Positions 9,832 through 18,656 of a DNA stretch of 64,000 bases are shown here, piece by piece. The notes beneath the pieces were generated by a model that was not told where the DNA came from, did no database searches, and saw only the letters and a program-made list of their open reading frames with translations. Location of the stretch: NCBI GenBank assembly GCA_964611895.1, contig CAZTDN010000012.1:1-64000 (forward strand), given 5' to 3'. Source of the stretch: JAIEOG01 sp964611895 (GTDB lineage Bacteria; Bdellovibrionota; FAC87; UBA2466). The first letter of the stretch is position 1, and each line of letters starts with the position of its first letter. The position numbers were made by a program, and so were the translations under genes.

Positions 9832-10158
9832 ATGATCTACAAAGACGAACAAGAAGTGCAAAAAGCCATTGCCGATGCAGTGGCGACGAATTCGATTTTG
9901 CTATTTGTGAAAGGGACGCCCGAGGCGCCCCAGTGCGGATTTTCAAAAGGAGTGATGGATATATTCACCTATCTGGATGTTCCTTTTAAGACCGTGAATG
10001 TGCTTTCAGATCCTTTGCTCCGTGAAGGCATCAAGCAGTTTACTCAATGGCCGACCATCCCCCAGATTTTTATCAAGGGTGAGTTCGTGGGTGGGTTTGA
10101 TATTGTCCGAGATCTGTTCGAACGAGGAGAGCTCGAGCCTATGGTAAAGGCGGGCTAA
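9832..10158 (+). CDS. grxD: Monothiol glutaredoxin, CGFS type
   Basis: A 108-residue protein with the CGFS active site at 35-38, KGTP at 28-31, the WPTIPQIFIKGEFVGG cis-proline and glutathione-binding stretch, and the C-terminal FERGEL. Such proteins coordinate a bridging [2Fe-2S] cluster with glutathione and deliver clusters to apoproteins. It is co-transcribed with the BolA gene. Its last 4 bases overlap the convergent glycosyltransferase. Confidence 0.95.
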   Translation: MIYKDEQEVQKAIADAVATNSILLFVKGTPEAPQCGFSKGVMDIFTYLDVPFKTVNVLSDPLLREGIKQFTQWPTIPQIFIKGEFVGGFDIVRDLFERGELEPMVKAG

Positions 10159-10805
10159 ACTCTCTCGTCGTAGAGAGACTCAGGGAGTTCGACGCCCTTT
10201 TTCCCTTGGTTCAAAAGCAGGCAAGCGAAATCCAGTTCTGTTAAAACCCCTTTTTCAGCGGAAAAAGGTGAATTGGAGAACTGGTTTTTCTGATAGCAGG
10301 CGCTTCGCAGAGTGGGGCGTGCTTTCCTCAGTGCGGTGGCCCCGGTGCTCCCCTCGAACACCGTCGATTGGAACGGCGAACGTTTCCGCAGGTTTTTAAA
10401 AAACCGAAACCACGATTCCTTGGTGCGGCTCTTGCGATCGATTTTTCTAGTGCGACAGAAGAGAAAAGCCGCTTCGGGGTGGCTCTCCCAAGCTTTTTTG
10501 AAACGCCCCACATATTCCGGCTGGAGTTCGTCGCGAGGGTGGAGGATGGTCACAAAAGGCGTTTCGGCTAACTCTAAGCAACGGTTGTGCGTGCCCAAGT
10601 TCCCAATCCTGCCGGGACTGCGGAAATAGCGGATACGGCCATCGGCCAGCCCAGTTACCAACGACTCCACTCGATTGTCCAGACTGTCGTCGCAAACAAT
10701 CAGGCGCCATTCCCTGTCGGTTTGACCCAATGCGCTGCGCAGAGCCTTGTGGAGGAATTCTCGCCCCTCGAAGAATGGTATCGCTAAAGTGATCATTACC
10801 GGCAC
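10155..10805 (-). CDS. Glycosyltransferase family 2, short
   Basis: GT-A fold protein of about 216 residues. It shows the N-terminal TLAIPFFEGREFLHKAL and IVCDDS nucleotide-binding pattern, then HPRDEL in the place of the metal-binding DxD. It is shorter than many GT2 enzymes and ends soon after the catalytic region. The start is uncertain: GTG at 10805 or ATG at 10796, neither with a clear Shine-Dalgarno. It is divergent from the DsbD-like gene. The acceptor is unknown, possibly LPS or capsule. Confidence 0.75.
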   Translation of the reverse strand: MPVMITLAIPFFEGREFLHKALRSALGQTDREWRLIVCDDSLDNRVESLVTGLADGRIRYFRSPGRIGNLGTHNRCLELAETPFVTILHPRDELQPEYVGRFKKAWESHPEAAFLFCRTRKIDRKSRTKESWFRFFKNLRKRSPFQSTVFEGSTGATALRKARPTLRSACYQKNQFSNSPFSAEKGVLTELDFACLLLNQGKKGVELPESLYDERV

Positions 10806-10852
10806 ATTAAAACCGAGTTGAGTTCCACGCGCAATGCTGAGACGTTTACGCC

Positions 10853-11323
10853 ATGACTAAACTGATAGGGACTCTGTTTTTCTTCGGGTGTGCGTTCGGA
10901 GTTAGCGCTAAACCAGTTTCTCATTTGTCCATAGCGCCCGTTCCGCCGGTAGTGATCGCCCCGGGCGGAAAAGGCGACCTGACGCTTCAGCTCAAGGTCG
11001 CTCCAGGATTCCATATCCAGGCCAACCCAGCGACGCTACCCGGCTTGATTGCCACCAAAGTGGACCTCGCAACTATGCCGCCCTACCAAGCCGGAAAACC
11101 CCTTTTTCCCAAGCCGAAACCCTACAAAGTCAAAGGGTTATCTGTTTCTATCGACACTTTCGAAGGGGAGCTTTCTATCCGAGTCCCGCTCACTGTGCTG
11201 GCAGGGGCAGCAGCCGGAAAGACTTCGCTTTCGGGTAAGATTCGGTACCAGGCCTGCGATGCCTCGCTCTGTTTCCCTCCTCAGTTTGAGAACTTTGTAG
11301 TTCCCGTGGAAGTTCGCCCCTAA
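10853..11323 (+). CDS. Exported DsbD-alpha-like (thiol:disulfide interchange N-terminal) domain protein
   Basis: A 156-residue protein with a signal peptide (residues 1-19, ending VSA) followed by a single immunoglobulin-like domain. IRYQACDASLCFPP near the C-terminus matches the two-cysteine active-site stretch of the periplasmic alpha domain of DsbD. The membrane and thioredoxin domains of DsbD are absent, so it would need a partner to receive electrons. It could serve cytochrome c maturation or periplasmic thiol reduction. No partner is adjacent. Confidence 0.75.
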   Translation: MTKLIGTLFFFGCAFGVSAKPVSHLSIAPVPPVVIAPGGKGDLTLQLKVAPGFHIQANPATLPGLIATKVDLATMPPYQAGKPLFPKPKPYKVKGLSVSIDTFEGELSIRVPLTVLAGAAAGKTSLSGKIRYQACDASLCFPPQFENFVVPVEVRP

Positions 11324-11341
11324 GTGTCCTAGGATGCGCGC

Positions 11342-12109
11342 ATGTTGTACGGAAAAAAACTGGTGGCGGTTCTCCCAGCTTATAACGCCGAGAAAACTCT
11401 CGAAAAGACACTCCTAGACGTCCCTCCAGGCCTAGTGGATCTCTTTATCCTGGTCGATGATTGTTCCCGCGACGGCACCGTCCATGTTGCGGAAAAGCTC
11501 TCCTCCAGGTTTGCGCTCAAAGTGATTCGGCACGACAGAAACAAGGGTTATGGTGGCAACCAAAAGACTTGTTATCGAGCCGCACTCAATGAAGGCGCTG
11601 AAGTCGTCGTGATGCTACACCCCGACTATCAGTACGAGCCTAAACTTCTTGGGGCTTTAGCTGGGTTGGTGGCAAGCGGGGTGTACGACGTTGCATTGGG
11701 GTCGCGCATTTTGGGACGGGGCGCTTTGGCGGGTGGGATGCCGCTCTATAAGTATTTTTTTAACCGAGTTCTGACACTGGTTGAAAACCTGCTCATTGGC
11801 CAAAAACTCTCGGAGTATCATACGGGCTATCGAGCATTTTCCAGCCGACTTCTCGAAGCCGTCGCGTTTGAAATCAATAGCGACGATTTTGTTTTCGATA
11901 ACGAAATTCTCGTTCAATGCCACGTTGCTGGATATAAAATCGGTGAAATTTCCGTCCCCACTAAGTATTTCCCCGAAGCGAGCTCTATTGGCTTTCGACG
12001 GAGTGTTCGGTACGGGCTTGGGGTGTTGCGTTGTTCGTGGGAAGGCTTTCTCTGTCGAGTGGGCTTGCGTTCGCACCCACGCTTTCAGCCCAGAAGCGTT
12101 ACCGCCTAG
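11342..12109 (+). CDS. Glycosyltransferase family 2, dolichyl/polyprenyl-phosphate sugar synthase type
   Basis: A 255-residue GT2 protein: VAVLPAYNAEKTLEKTL at the N-terminus, ILVDDCSRDGT, NKGYGGNQKT, then HPDYQY in the DxD position, and HTGYRAFS. This is the arrangement of DPM1-like polyprenyl-phosphate glycosyltransferases, which make lipid-linked sugar donors for GT-C enzymes; it lacks C-terminal membrane helices. The next genes include GT-C-like membrane transferases, which would use such donors. It overlaps the convergent neighbour by 11 bases. Confidence 0.85.
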   Translation: MLYGKKLVAVLPAYNAEKTLEKTLLDVPPGLVDLFILVDDCSRDGTVHVAEKLSSRFALKVIRHDRNKGYGGNQKTCYRAALNEGAEVVVMLHPDYQYEPKLLGALAGLVASGVYDVALGSRILGRGALAGGMPLYKYFFNRVLTLVENLLIGQKLSEYHTGYRAFSSRLLEAVAFEINSDDFVFDNEILVQCHVAGYKIGEISVPTKYFPEASSIGFRRSVRYGLGVLRCSWEGFLCRVGLRSHPRFQPRSVTA

Positions 12110-14075
12110 TTGCGGTTTTTCCCATGCAGTTGTTGGCCTCGCCCACCCAAGTGGGTGTGAATGCTTTTTCGGGAAATACCTGGGGTTTTTGCGCGCACAC
12201 TTCTTGAATTTGTTTTTCTGTCCACAGCGAAACCGACAAACCCGCGAAGCCCGATCCGGGCGGAGCGCAGACTCGGGCCGTGATTTCATCACCGCCCGAA
12301 AGAGGCCGGGGCAGCGGAATAAAATAACGAATGCTTTCTGGAAGCTGTGCCAGTTCCGCCCCATCAAACCAATCTCTACCGTTGAGACGCAGCGATACTT
12401 CCGGCCCACCGCCCACGGCTAGCCAGCTCGCGCCCCGGTGTTGAAGCATTTCTCCATTCGCAGGGCGCAGAGTCAGGCAGCTATTGCCGTTGGAGAGAGT
12501 CTCAATCGCTTCGGGCTTTAGGCTGCGGAAGTCCCCCAGGTTGAGATACGCTTTTTCAGAGCGCACTCTTGCCCAGGCGTTAGCGTCGGCTTTGCGGATT
12601 TCGAATCGCTGAACCCAGTTAGACAGAGGTTCTTTGCGCACGGTGTAGACGAAACGTGTTTGCAGAGGAAAAACCGCATAGGAGTGTTTGGGTTCAGGAT
12701 ACAACCTGGTGAAATGCGGGTCTCTTTCGAGCAGCGAAATGACAGCAGGTTCGTCACACAGGACATAGTCCGCTTTGAACACCTCGGTCAGCAAAGCCTG
12801 GGGAAAGGCGATTTCTCCTCGATTCAACATCTCGCGAAGGGCGTACTTCGAGGGCTCGGTGACTTTTAGAAAATAGGGGTCCAGAAGGTCCACAAACCGA
12901 AGGTTGGGCCGCTGGTAGAGAATATAAGAACCGTCTGACCACGTGCAGTTGAAGACCTTGCCGTCTTTTGTCGACGGTAGAGCGTTGACTGCTTCGAGCA
13001 CCGCTTTTGAGTTATTCCACTGGAGCTTGGGAATGGGCAGGGCGTAGGCGCTTATAGCTCGCGGCAAGAGCGCGAGAACTCCCAAAACAAGAACGGCAGC
13101 GCGAGCGCGTTTGAAATCGGCACTCAGCACTTGAAGCGTCGGGCCCAATAAGACGATCGCAAAGCCCGCGGCGTATTCCGCGCCACGAGGTGTAATACCA
13201 GCCAGCAACCAAAAACTGGTCGCGCACCCAATCAAAAAAGTCAGTACAGGATCTTTGTAACGAGAGCGTCCCCACGCCACGCCTGCCAGACTGAGAATGA
13301 GTAGGTAAACACCAAAACTCTTCAAAAATTCCGCGGAGGAAAAGGGCGCCATTTCCAGAGTCCCTTTGGTGGGATCGGAAGAAAATGAAATCCAAATACT
13401 ATTCCAAAAAACGAGGACGTTTCCCGGAAAGTAAGGGTGAATTACGGTGCCGAGGAAAATACCCCCCATAGCAGCGAGTCCACAGCGCACGGTGGATTTC
13501 TGTTTTGCAAAAGCGAAGCAACCCAACCCAATAACGAGCAGGGGTACATAGTATGCGTAATAGCCCCAGGCAAAAGCCCAACCCGCGATAGCTGCTAATC
13601 TGGGACTTGTGCGCAAAAAGGCCAAAAGCAGCAATAGGACCGAAGCTATAGCAAACACGTGGGGACGCGGACTCAAAAGTCGGCCCGCGAGGTAGGGATT
13701 CAACAAGACGAACGTCAGAGTGAATCCCACAGCCCATTTGCCAGGGAGGTACGATCGCAAAAGAACGAACAGCAGGTAGAGGACGCAAGTGGAAAAGAAC
13801 AGGCAGAGCGTAAGAACACCTGTTTCTCCAGCCAGCCGATAGGCCGCCCCGGTTAGCGCCGAAAATAAAAAGTGCTGCCCAGGAAAACTTTCGGCCCATC
13901 CCAGGTCTTCGACTTGGGGGATGCCGGTTGGAAACCACCCCGTCTGGCTAAAAACCCGCGCTATCGCCAAGTGGTAGTACCGATCTGGATCGTGGACATT
14001 TATCGGCGATAGACGCTTGGCCAGAACCCAACACAGCGCATAAACCAGGGCAGAAAAACTGAAAAATGTTTTCAA
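12099..14075 (-). CDS. Multi-pass membrane glycosyltransferase, GT-C type
   Basis: A 658-residue protein with around ten hydrophobic segments in residues 1-360 and a soluble C-terminal domain of about 250 residues. After the first helix it has HDPDRYYHLA, an acidic motif in the first extracytoplasmic loop like those of GT-C and STT3-type transferases. Function is inferred from topology. TTG at 14075 is the only reasonable start because no Met occurs in the first 60 residues; its ribosome site is weak. It would transfer sugars from lipid-phosphate donors on the periplasmic side. Confidence 0.7.
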   Translation of the reverse strand: MKTFFSFSALVYALCWVLAKRLSPINVHDPDRYYHLAIARVFSQTGWFPTGIPQVEDLGWAESFPGQHFLFSALTGAAYRLAGETGVLTLCLFFSTCVLYLLFVLLRSYLPGKWAVGFTLTFVLLNPYLAGRLLSPRPHVFAIASVLLLLLAFLRTSPRLAAIAGWAFAWGYYAYYVPLLVIGLGCFAFAKQKSTVRCGLAAMGGIFLGTVIHPYFPGNVLVFWNSIWISFSSDPTKGTLEMAPFSSAEFLKSFGVYLLILSLAGVAWGRSRYKDPVLTFLIGCATSFWLLAGITPRGAEYAAGFAIVLLGPTLQVLSADFKRARAAVLVLGVLALLPRAISAYALPIPKLQWNNSKAVLEAVNALPSTKDGKVFNCTWSDGSYILYQRPNLRFVDLLDPYFLKVTEPSKYALREMLNRGEIAFPQALLTEVFKADYVLCDEPAVISLLERDPHFTRLYPEPKHSYAVFPLQTRFVYTVRKEPLSNWVQRFEIRKADANAWARVRSEKAYLNLGDFRSLKPEAIETLSNGNSCLTLRPANGEMLQHRGASWLAVGGGPEVSLRLNGRDWFDGAELAQLPESIRYFIPLPRPLSGGDEITARVCAPPGSGFAGLSVSLWTEKQIQEVCAQKPQVFPEKAFTPTWVGEANNCMGKTATRR

Positions 14076-14150
14076 AGTGAATCCAGTATATCCAGGTATC
14101 GAGTTTCAAGCGATGCCCATCATGGTAAAGTACCTACGGTCGGGGGAAAT

Positions 14151-15665
14151 GTGGCTTCAGAAAAGAAGCAGCACGTTGCTGTCATCGGGGCGGGGCCTGC
14201 TGGATTGACCTGTGCCTACTTGCTTTCAAAAGAAAACGTTCCCGTCACTGTGTTGGAGGCCGACCCCGAGTATGTCGGAGGGATCAGCCGCACTGTGCAT
14301 TACAAAGGTTTTTTGTTTGATATCGGCGGACACCGATTTTTCAGCAAGTCTGCAGCGGTCGAAGCCCTTTGGACCGAGATCCTTCCTCATGATTTTCTAG
14401 AGCGGCCGCGCTCCTCGCGCATTTACTATCGAGGCAAATTCTTCAGCTACCCACTCAAAGCCTTTGAAGCGTTGCGCAAGCTTGGCGTAGGGCAATCCCT
14501 GCTTTGTGTCCTGTCTTACCTGAAAGCGCGCCTTTTTCCGGTAAAAGATCCTAAGTCGTTCGAAGACTGGGTGAGCAATCAGTTTGGCCGGCGACTGTTT
14601 AATATTTTTTTCAAATCCTACACCGAAAAAGTCTGGGGAATGTCCTGCAAGGAAATCTCGGCGGACTGGGCTGCCCAGAGAATAAAAGGTCTGTCTTTGT
14701 TTTCGGCGGTGTGGAACGCTTTGTTTCCTCAAAAACAGAGACAGGGAGGCGAGGCGGTCATCAAGACCCTGATCGATCATTTTCGCTACCCTCGAAAAGG
14801 GCCCGGAATGATGTGGGAGGCATGCACCGCAAAGGTCCGAGCCATGGGCAACGCAGTCCATCTCGGCTGTACGGTCGAGGCAGTGAGCTGGGATGCTGCC
14901 CGCTTTCAATGGACGATAGACTACCGCAATTCTCAAGGTTCAATACAGCAGCTTCGCTGCGAAAACCTGGTTTCATCCATGCCGTTGCGTACCCTTGCGC
15001 TGTCACTGCGGTCGCATTTATCGTCAGCATCTCTGGAAGCGGCGCAGAGCTTGAGGTACCGAGATTTTTTGACAGTCGCCATCATGCTCAAAGACCGCGG
15101 CGTCTTTTCAGATAATTGGATCTATATTCACGAACCCGGGGTCAAAGTGGGCCGCGTTCAAAATTTCAAATCCTGGTCTCCCGAACTCGTTCCCGACCCC
15201 AGCCAGAACTGCTTTGGCATGGAGTATTTTTGTTTCGAAGGCGACGGGCTATGGTCTTCATCGGATAGAGAGTTGATTGCACTAGCGACGAGAGAGCTCG
15301 CGACATTGGGACTTGCACGTGCTGAGGATATCCTGGACGGCTACGTAGTGCGCCAACCCAAAGCGTACCCCGTGTACGACGATGGCTATGCGGAGAGGGT
15401 GGAGTTGCTGCGTCGCGAACTCGAAACGCAGTTTCCCACTTTGCATTTGATTGGCCGCAACGGAATGCACAAGTACAACAATCAAGATCATGCGATGATG
15501 ACCGCCATGCTCACGGCCGGAAACATCCTCCACGGTAGTCGCGTCTCGGATCCCTGGAAAGTCAACGAAGACGCCCAGTATCACGAAGCGAGGTCTACTG
15601 ACGGTACGGAGTCTGTGGATCTCCGTCTGGTGCCAACCCGAAAAGACTTCAGCAAAGCGATTTAG
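14151..15665 (+). CDS. FAD-dependent oxidoreductase, UDP-galactopyranose-mutase-like
   Basis: A 504-residue flavoprotein with an N-terminal dinucleotide-binding VAVIGAGPAGLTCAYLL, then GGISRTV and DIGGHRFFSK, which match protoporphyrinogen-oxidase/UDP-galactopyranose-mutase-like enzymes of polysaccharide clusters. YTEKVWGMSCKEIS and the C-terminal GRNGMHKYNNQDHAM are also typical. It probably modifies a sugar nucleotide, but the exact reaction is not known for this group. GTG start at 14151 preceded by GGGGGA. It lies directly before a membrane glycosyltransferase (8-base gap). Confidence 0.85.
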   Translation: MASEKKQHVAVIGAGPAGLTCAYLLSKENVPVTVLEADPEYVGGISRTVHYKGFLFDIGGHRFFSKSAAVEALWTEILPHDFLERPRSSRIYYRGKFFSYPLKAFEALRKLGVGQSLLCVLSYLKARLFPVKDPKSFEDWVSNQFGRRLFNIFFKSYTEKVWGMSCKEISADWAAQRIKGLSLFSAVWNALFPQKQRQGGEAVIKTLIDHFRYPRKGPGMMWEACTAKVRAMGNAVHLGCTVEAVSWDAARFQWTIDYRNSQGSIQQLRCENLVSSMPLRTLALSLRSHLSSASLEAAQSLRYRDFLTVAIMLKDRGVFSDNWIYIHEPGVKVGRVQNFKSWSPELVPDPSQNCFGMEYFCFEGDGLWSSSDRELIALATRELATLGLARAEDILDGYVVRQPKAYPVYDDGYAERVELLRRELETQFPTLHLIGRNGMHKYNNQDHAMMTAMLTAGNILHGSRVSDPWKVNEDAQYHEARSTDGTESVDLRLVPTRKDFSKAI

Positions 15666-15673
15666 GAAGCCTC

Positions 15674-17008
15674 ATGCCAATCGCCCTAAAACACCCCCGT
15701 TTGGTTTTTGGTTCAGTCGGAGCGGCTTTTTGCCTGGCCTTTTTAGTAACAGGTGGTTGCGTCGATGAAGCCGAGCACGCGCACGTCGCTTGGATGATGG
15801 CGGTCAAAGGATGGCGTCCGCTGTTTGATTTTTTTCAGCATCACACTCGACTTTGGTGGGAGGTAGTCGCGCTGTATTACCGAATGGGGGCCAGTGGTCC
15901 CGAGGTCTTGTATTTTGCCAGAGTGCTGGCGCTACTGTGCCTGGGGCTAGGCATTTTCGCTCAAGTGTTCTTGTTGGACAGAGTGGCCTTTGTGGTGGCG
16001 TTTCTTATCCAAGTGTATTTTTTTTCCTCCTTTCCGGAGCTGCTTTCGGGGCGCCCCGAAATGCTATCGATTCCCTTCTTGCTCTGGGGTTTGTTTTTTT
16101 GGGCTCGGCGATCGCGCAACTGGCAAGTGGTTTGGGATTTGGGGGCGGGCGCGTTTTTTGGGTTGGCTTGTTACTCTTCACCCAGGTTTGCGCTTTGCGC
16201 TCCGTTGTTTCTCTTCTTAGGAGGAACTCCGCGCCGGGTGGCGGTTTGGTTCCTGGGGGCGTTCTGCCCGGTGCTGGCCTTTTTCTATTTCATACCCAAT
16301 GAGTTAGATTATTTTTTGTTTGCGCTGGAGTTCTCTTCCAAGCTGCAAAAGCAGGGGGTTTTCGAGCCACTTTCCATTTCTGCACTACTGACTCTGCCCT
16401 TCAATTCAGTGCTCTTTCTCGTCTTTGGGGTCTTTCCGTACTTCGTTTTCAGGGCAGGTTTGAAAGAACACCGCAGAAATGCGGTTGCGTATCTCTTGTT
16501 CAGCGTTTGCCTATTCCTAACAACGGCCTGGCTGAGTTGGCCGCATACCTACAGCCAAAATTTCATCCCTTTTGTGATCAGTTTCGCTCTGCTCGCTTCC
16601 AAACTCTGTTGTCAGGTGACAAAGAGACAGCCGGTTTTCTTTGCAAACGCGATAGCAGTCTTTGCACTGCTGATTTTCTTGAACTGCTTCTGGCAAGTAG
16701 GTTTGAGCTTAGCGGTGAAAGAAGATCTGCGGAGTCAGGTGCGGTTCCGCCGAGAAATTCTTGAAGCCATCCACCCCGACCAGCCTGTAATGCTCTCGTA
16801 TCTTTTTCACCCGATCGATAGGCTTGATTCAAGCTACTATGGCGGTTGGCTTAACGACGGCGTGAACCGCACTTGCGAAGGGTCCAAGATCGTCGCAAAT
16901 GGAATGAAACTTCCTCCTTGTGATTACTTGAAGGTGCTCGAGGAAACCCAACCTGTCCTGGTGGATGGGTTGGTGGAATTGGCCATGCCCCCCGAAAGCT
17001 GGGCATAA
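15674..17008 (+). CDS. Multi-pass membrane glycosyltransferase, GT-C/ArnT-like
   Basis: A 444-residue protein with about ten transmembrane segments. The first periplasmic loop carries VDEAEHAHVAW, the acidic motif expected of GT39/GT83-type transferases that use polyprenyl-phosphate sugars. A short soluble tail follows the last helix. It is co-directional with and 8 bases from the flavoprotein. Shine-Dalgarno AGGAAG precedes the ATG. The specific sugar and acceptor cannot be read from sequence. Confidence 0.7.
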   Translation: MPIALKHPRLVFGSVGAAFCLAFLVTGGCVDEAEHAHVAWMMAVKGWRPLFDFFQHHTRLWWEVVALYYRMGASGPEVLYFARVLALLCLGLGIFAQVFLLDRVAFVVAFLIQVYFFSSFPELLSGRPEMLSIPFLLWGLFFWARRSRNWQVVWDLGAGAFFGLACYSSPRFALCAPLFLFLGGTPRRVAVWFLGAFCPVLAFFYFIPNELDYFLFALEFSSKLQKQGVFEPLSISALLTLPFNSVLFLVFGVFPYFVFRAGLKEHRRNAVAYLLFSVCLFLTTAWLSWPHTYSQNFIPFVISFALLASKLCCQVTKRQPVFFANAIAVFALLIFLNCFWQVGLSLAVKEDLRSQVRFRREILEAIHPDQPVMLSYLFHPIDRLDSSYYGGWLNDGVNRTCEGSKIVANGMKLPPCDYLKVLEETQPVLVDGLVELAMPPESWA

Positions 17009-17038
17009 GCCCGCAAGTACTTGCAAGATCGTTATAAA

Positions 17039-17056
17039 GCCCGGAGGTTTCCGGGC
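17039..17056 (+). terminator. GC-rich hairpin, possible terminator
   Basis: GCCCGGA and TCCGGGC form a 7-bp stem around a GGTT loop, 30 bases after the stop of the membrane glycosyltransferase. The following bases are pyrimidine-rich but not a clear T tract, so intrinsic termination is only possible. Confidence 0.3.
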
Positions 17057-17167
17057 CTTCCTTCCCGATTGGGAGGCGTGCCCTTCTATGTTTTGAATCC
17101 GGTAAAACACCAGTAAATTAAATATCTTATATCAAAGCATTTCCAGGTCATGAACTTCTGACGCACT

Positions 17168-17175
17168 GCCGATAA
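17168..17175 (+). promoter_or_regulatory. GCCGATAA element before the OmpA-domain gene
   Basis: The octamer equals the sigma-28 (FliA) -10 consensus and ends 7 bases before the ATG at 17183, which would make a nearly leaderless transcript. No good -35 is seen at the usual distance. ACTGCC/GGCAGT around the GATAA also forms a 6-bp hairpin. An 8-mer is expected about twice by chance in this window on both strands, so the evidence is position only. Confidence 0.25.
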
Positions 17176-17182
17176 GGCAGTG

Positions 17183-18046
17183 ATGCGCAAGTCAGTCTAC
17201 ATGGGCATTTGCCTGCTCTGTCTCCTGGTGTTTCAGGGGGTGGCCTGGATGCTATTCCATGCCCAGGGCGATCGTGGGCTTGCGTGCAAGCCCTCTCCTA
17301 CCGCGCTGATAACGCCTGCACTGCGTTTCGAGCGTACGGGAGACAGTGTGAGATTGATCGGGAGAGTCGCGAGTCGCGACTTGGTCCTGCTCTTCGAAGA
17401 CGCAGCACGCGGCTCACTGCCCGCATTTCAGCTTTCAAACGAACTTGAGTTGGATCCGTCCGTTTCAACGCCTGCGTACTTGAGGGGGATGCATACGATG
17501 GTTGGCCTTCTCACGCAGACGGCTCCTGAGGGCACGATACTGCTCGAAGGCCAGCGTGTGGTTTTGTCGGGACAGGTTCCAGACGCCATTACCAAACACG
17601 AGCTCGAAGCCAAGGCTCGGGGGCGTTTACCAAGAGGGCTAGAACTCACTGTGCTTTTAGTGGTTTCAGCTGCGGGTTCTCGTCAACTCGCGCAACAGGC
17701 CAAAGCAGAAATTGAGTCCACACGTCTAAACTTCCGGTTTGGATCGACGCGGCTCACGCAAGAAGCCTTGTATCAAGTTGAACCTCTGGTGGAACTGGCC
17801 AAATCCGATTCTGTGAACGGTCTGCGAATCGTTGGCTACACAGATTCCAAAGGCCCCGCGCTGTTCAACAAAAGACTGAGTATGAAACGATCGCGAGCTG
17901 TGGCGAAGATGTTGGGCAAGTTGGGAGTCAAAGGAAAACTCGAGGTTGATGGAAAAGGGGAGCGAAATCCTGCTTCTGACAACCGCACTCGCGCAGGACG
18001 AGCAAAAAATCGGCGAGTGCAGTTTCAAGTGATCGAGGGAGGGTAA
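17183..18046 (+). CDS. Membrane-anchored OmpA-domain protein
   Basis: About 287 residues: an N-terminal transmembrane anchor (residues 4-24), a middle region with BON-like repeats (ILLEGQRVVLSGQVPD), and a C-terminal OmpA peptidoglycan-binding domain from about 185, with RIVGYTDSKG, N-x-x-LS-x-x-RA and NRR near the end. Such proteins tether an inner-membrane complex to the cell wall. An in-frame GTG lies one codon upstream (17180). The next gene starts one base after the stop, so the two form an operon. Confidence 0.85.
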   Translation: MRKSVYMGICLLCLLVFQGVAWMLFHAQGDRGLACKPSPTALITPALRFERTGDSVRLIGRVASRDLVLLFEDAARGSLPAFQLSNELELDPSVSTPAYLRGMHTMVGLLTQTAPEGTILLEGQRVVLSGQVPDAITKHELEAKARGRLPRGLELTVLLVVSAAGSRQLAQQAKAEIESTRLNFRFGSTRLTQEALYQVEPLVELAKSDSVNGLRIVGYTDSKGPALFNKRLSMKRSRAVAKMLGKLGVKGKLEVDGKGERNPASDNRTRAGRAKNRRVQFQVIEGG

Positions 18047-18047
18047 A

Positions 18048-18656
18048 ATGATGGCAGATCTTGCTCTCCAAGCTTGTGGGTTACTGGCTGTCGCGGCAGC
18101 GGTGTTTTTTGGATTGGGGTATACATACTTTCGCCTTTATGTAAGGCCGGCGTTGTTCGCGCGAATTGAAAACTTACGCGCTGAAAATGAAACTGCGTTG
18201 CTTGCTCTTGAGGAGCTGACATCAAAGGCGCATCCTGTTGACGAAGCCCCCATAAGTTGGGCGGAGGAACCAGAATCCGAAAAAGAAATGCTCGTGCAGT
18301 CGGTTCAGGATCTGCGTCATGCACTGGAAGCCAAGAATAAAACGATTCATGAGCTGGGGGATCAAATTGAGATCTTGGCGACAAAAGTAGACCCAGAACT
18401 ATTGGGGCCAGACAATCTGGAACAGGTCAATGGAATCGGTCCTTACATCAAACGCATGCTCGAACAAGAGTTTGGGATCACTACCTTTGAACGCCTAGCG
18501 CACCTGAGTGCGGACGAAATAGCGCAGATTTCCAAAAAACTTTTTTTCCACGATAAGATCCAAAAAGAAAATTGGGTGGCGCAGGCAGAAGAGCTATACG
18601 AAAAAAAATACGGCCAGAAAGTACCTCAGTCTTCCACACTTAAGCGCGCGGGATGA
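18048..18656 (+). CDS. Membrane protein with coiled coil and helix-hairpin-helix domain
   Basis: A 202-residue protein with one N-terminal transmembrane helix (about 8-28), a charged coiled-coil region (about 45-110) and a C-terminal helix-hairpin-helix module beginning LEQVNGIGPYIKRML near 125, of the type annotated as flap-endonuclease-like H3TH or DUF4332. Such modules bind nucleic acid or act as protein adaptors. GAGGGAGGG lies just before the ATG at 18048. The pairing with an OmpA-domain protein suggests an envelope-linked role, but none is known. Confidence 0.8.
   Translation: MMADLALQACGLLAVAAAVFFGLGYTYFRLYVRPALFARIENLRAENETALLALEELTSKAHPVDEAPISWAEEPESEKEMLVQSVQDLRHALEAKNKTIHELGDQIEILATKVDPELLGPDNLEQVNGIGPYIKRMLEQEFGITTFERLAHLSADEIAQISKKLFFHDKIQKENWVAQAEELYEKKYGQKVPQSSTLKRAG

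Noticed and set aside
11657..12409. 250-residue minus-strand ORF
   Set aside because: Antisense to the GT2 gene and out of frame with the membrane transferase; low-quality composition.
17180..17182. GTG one codon before the ATG of the OmpA-domain gene
   Set aside because: Adjacent ATG is more likely; the difference is one residue.
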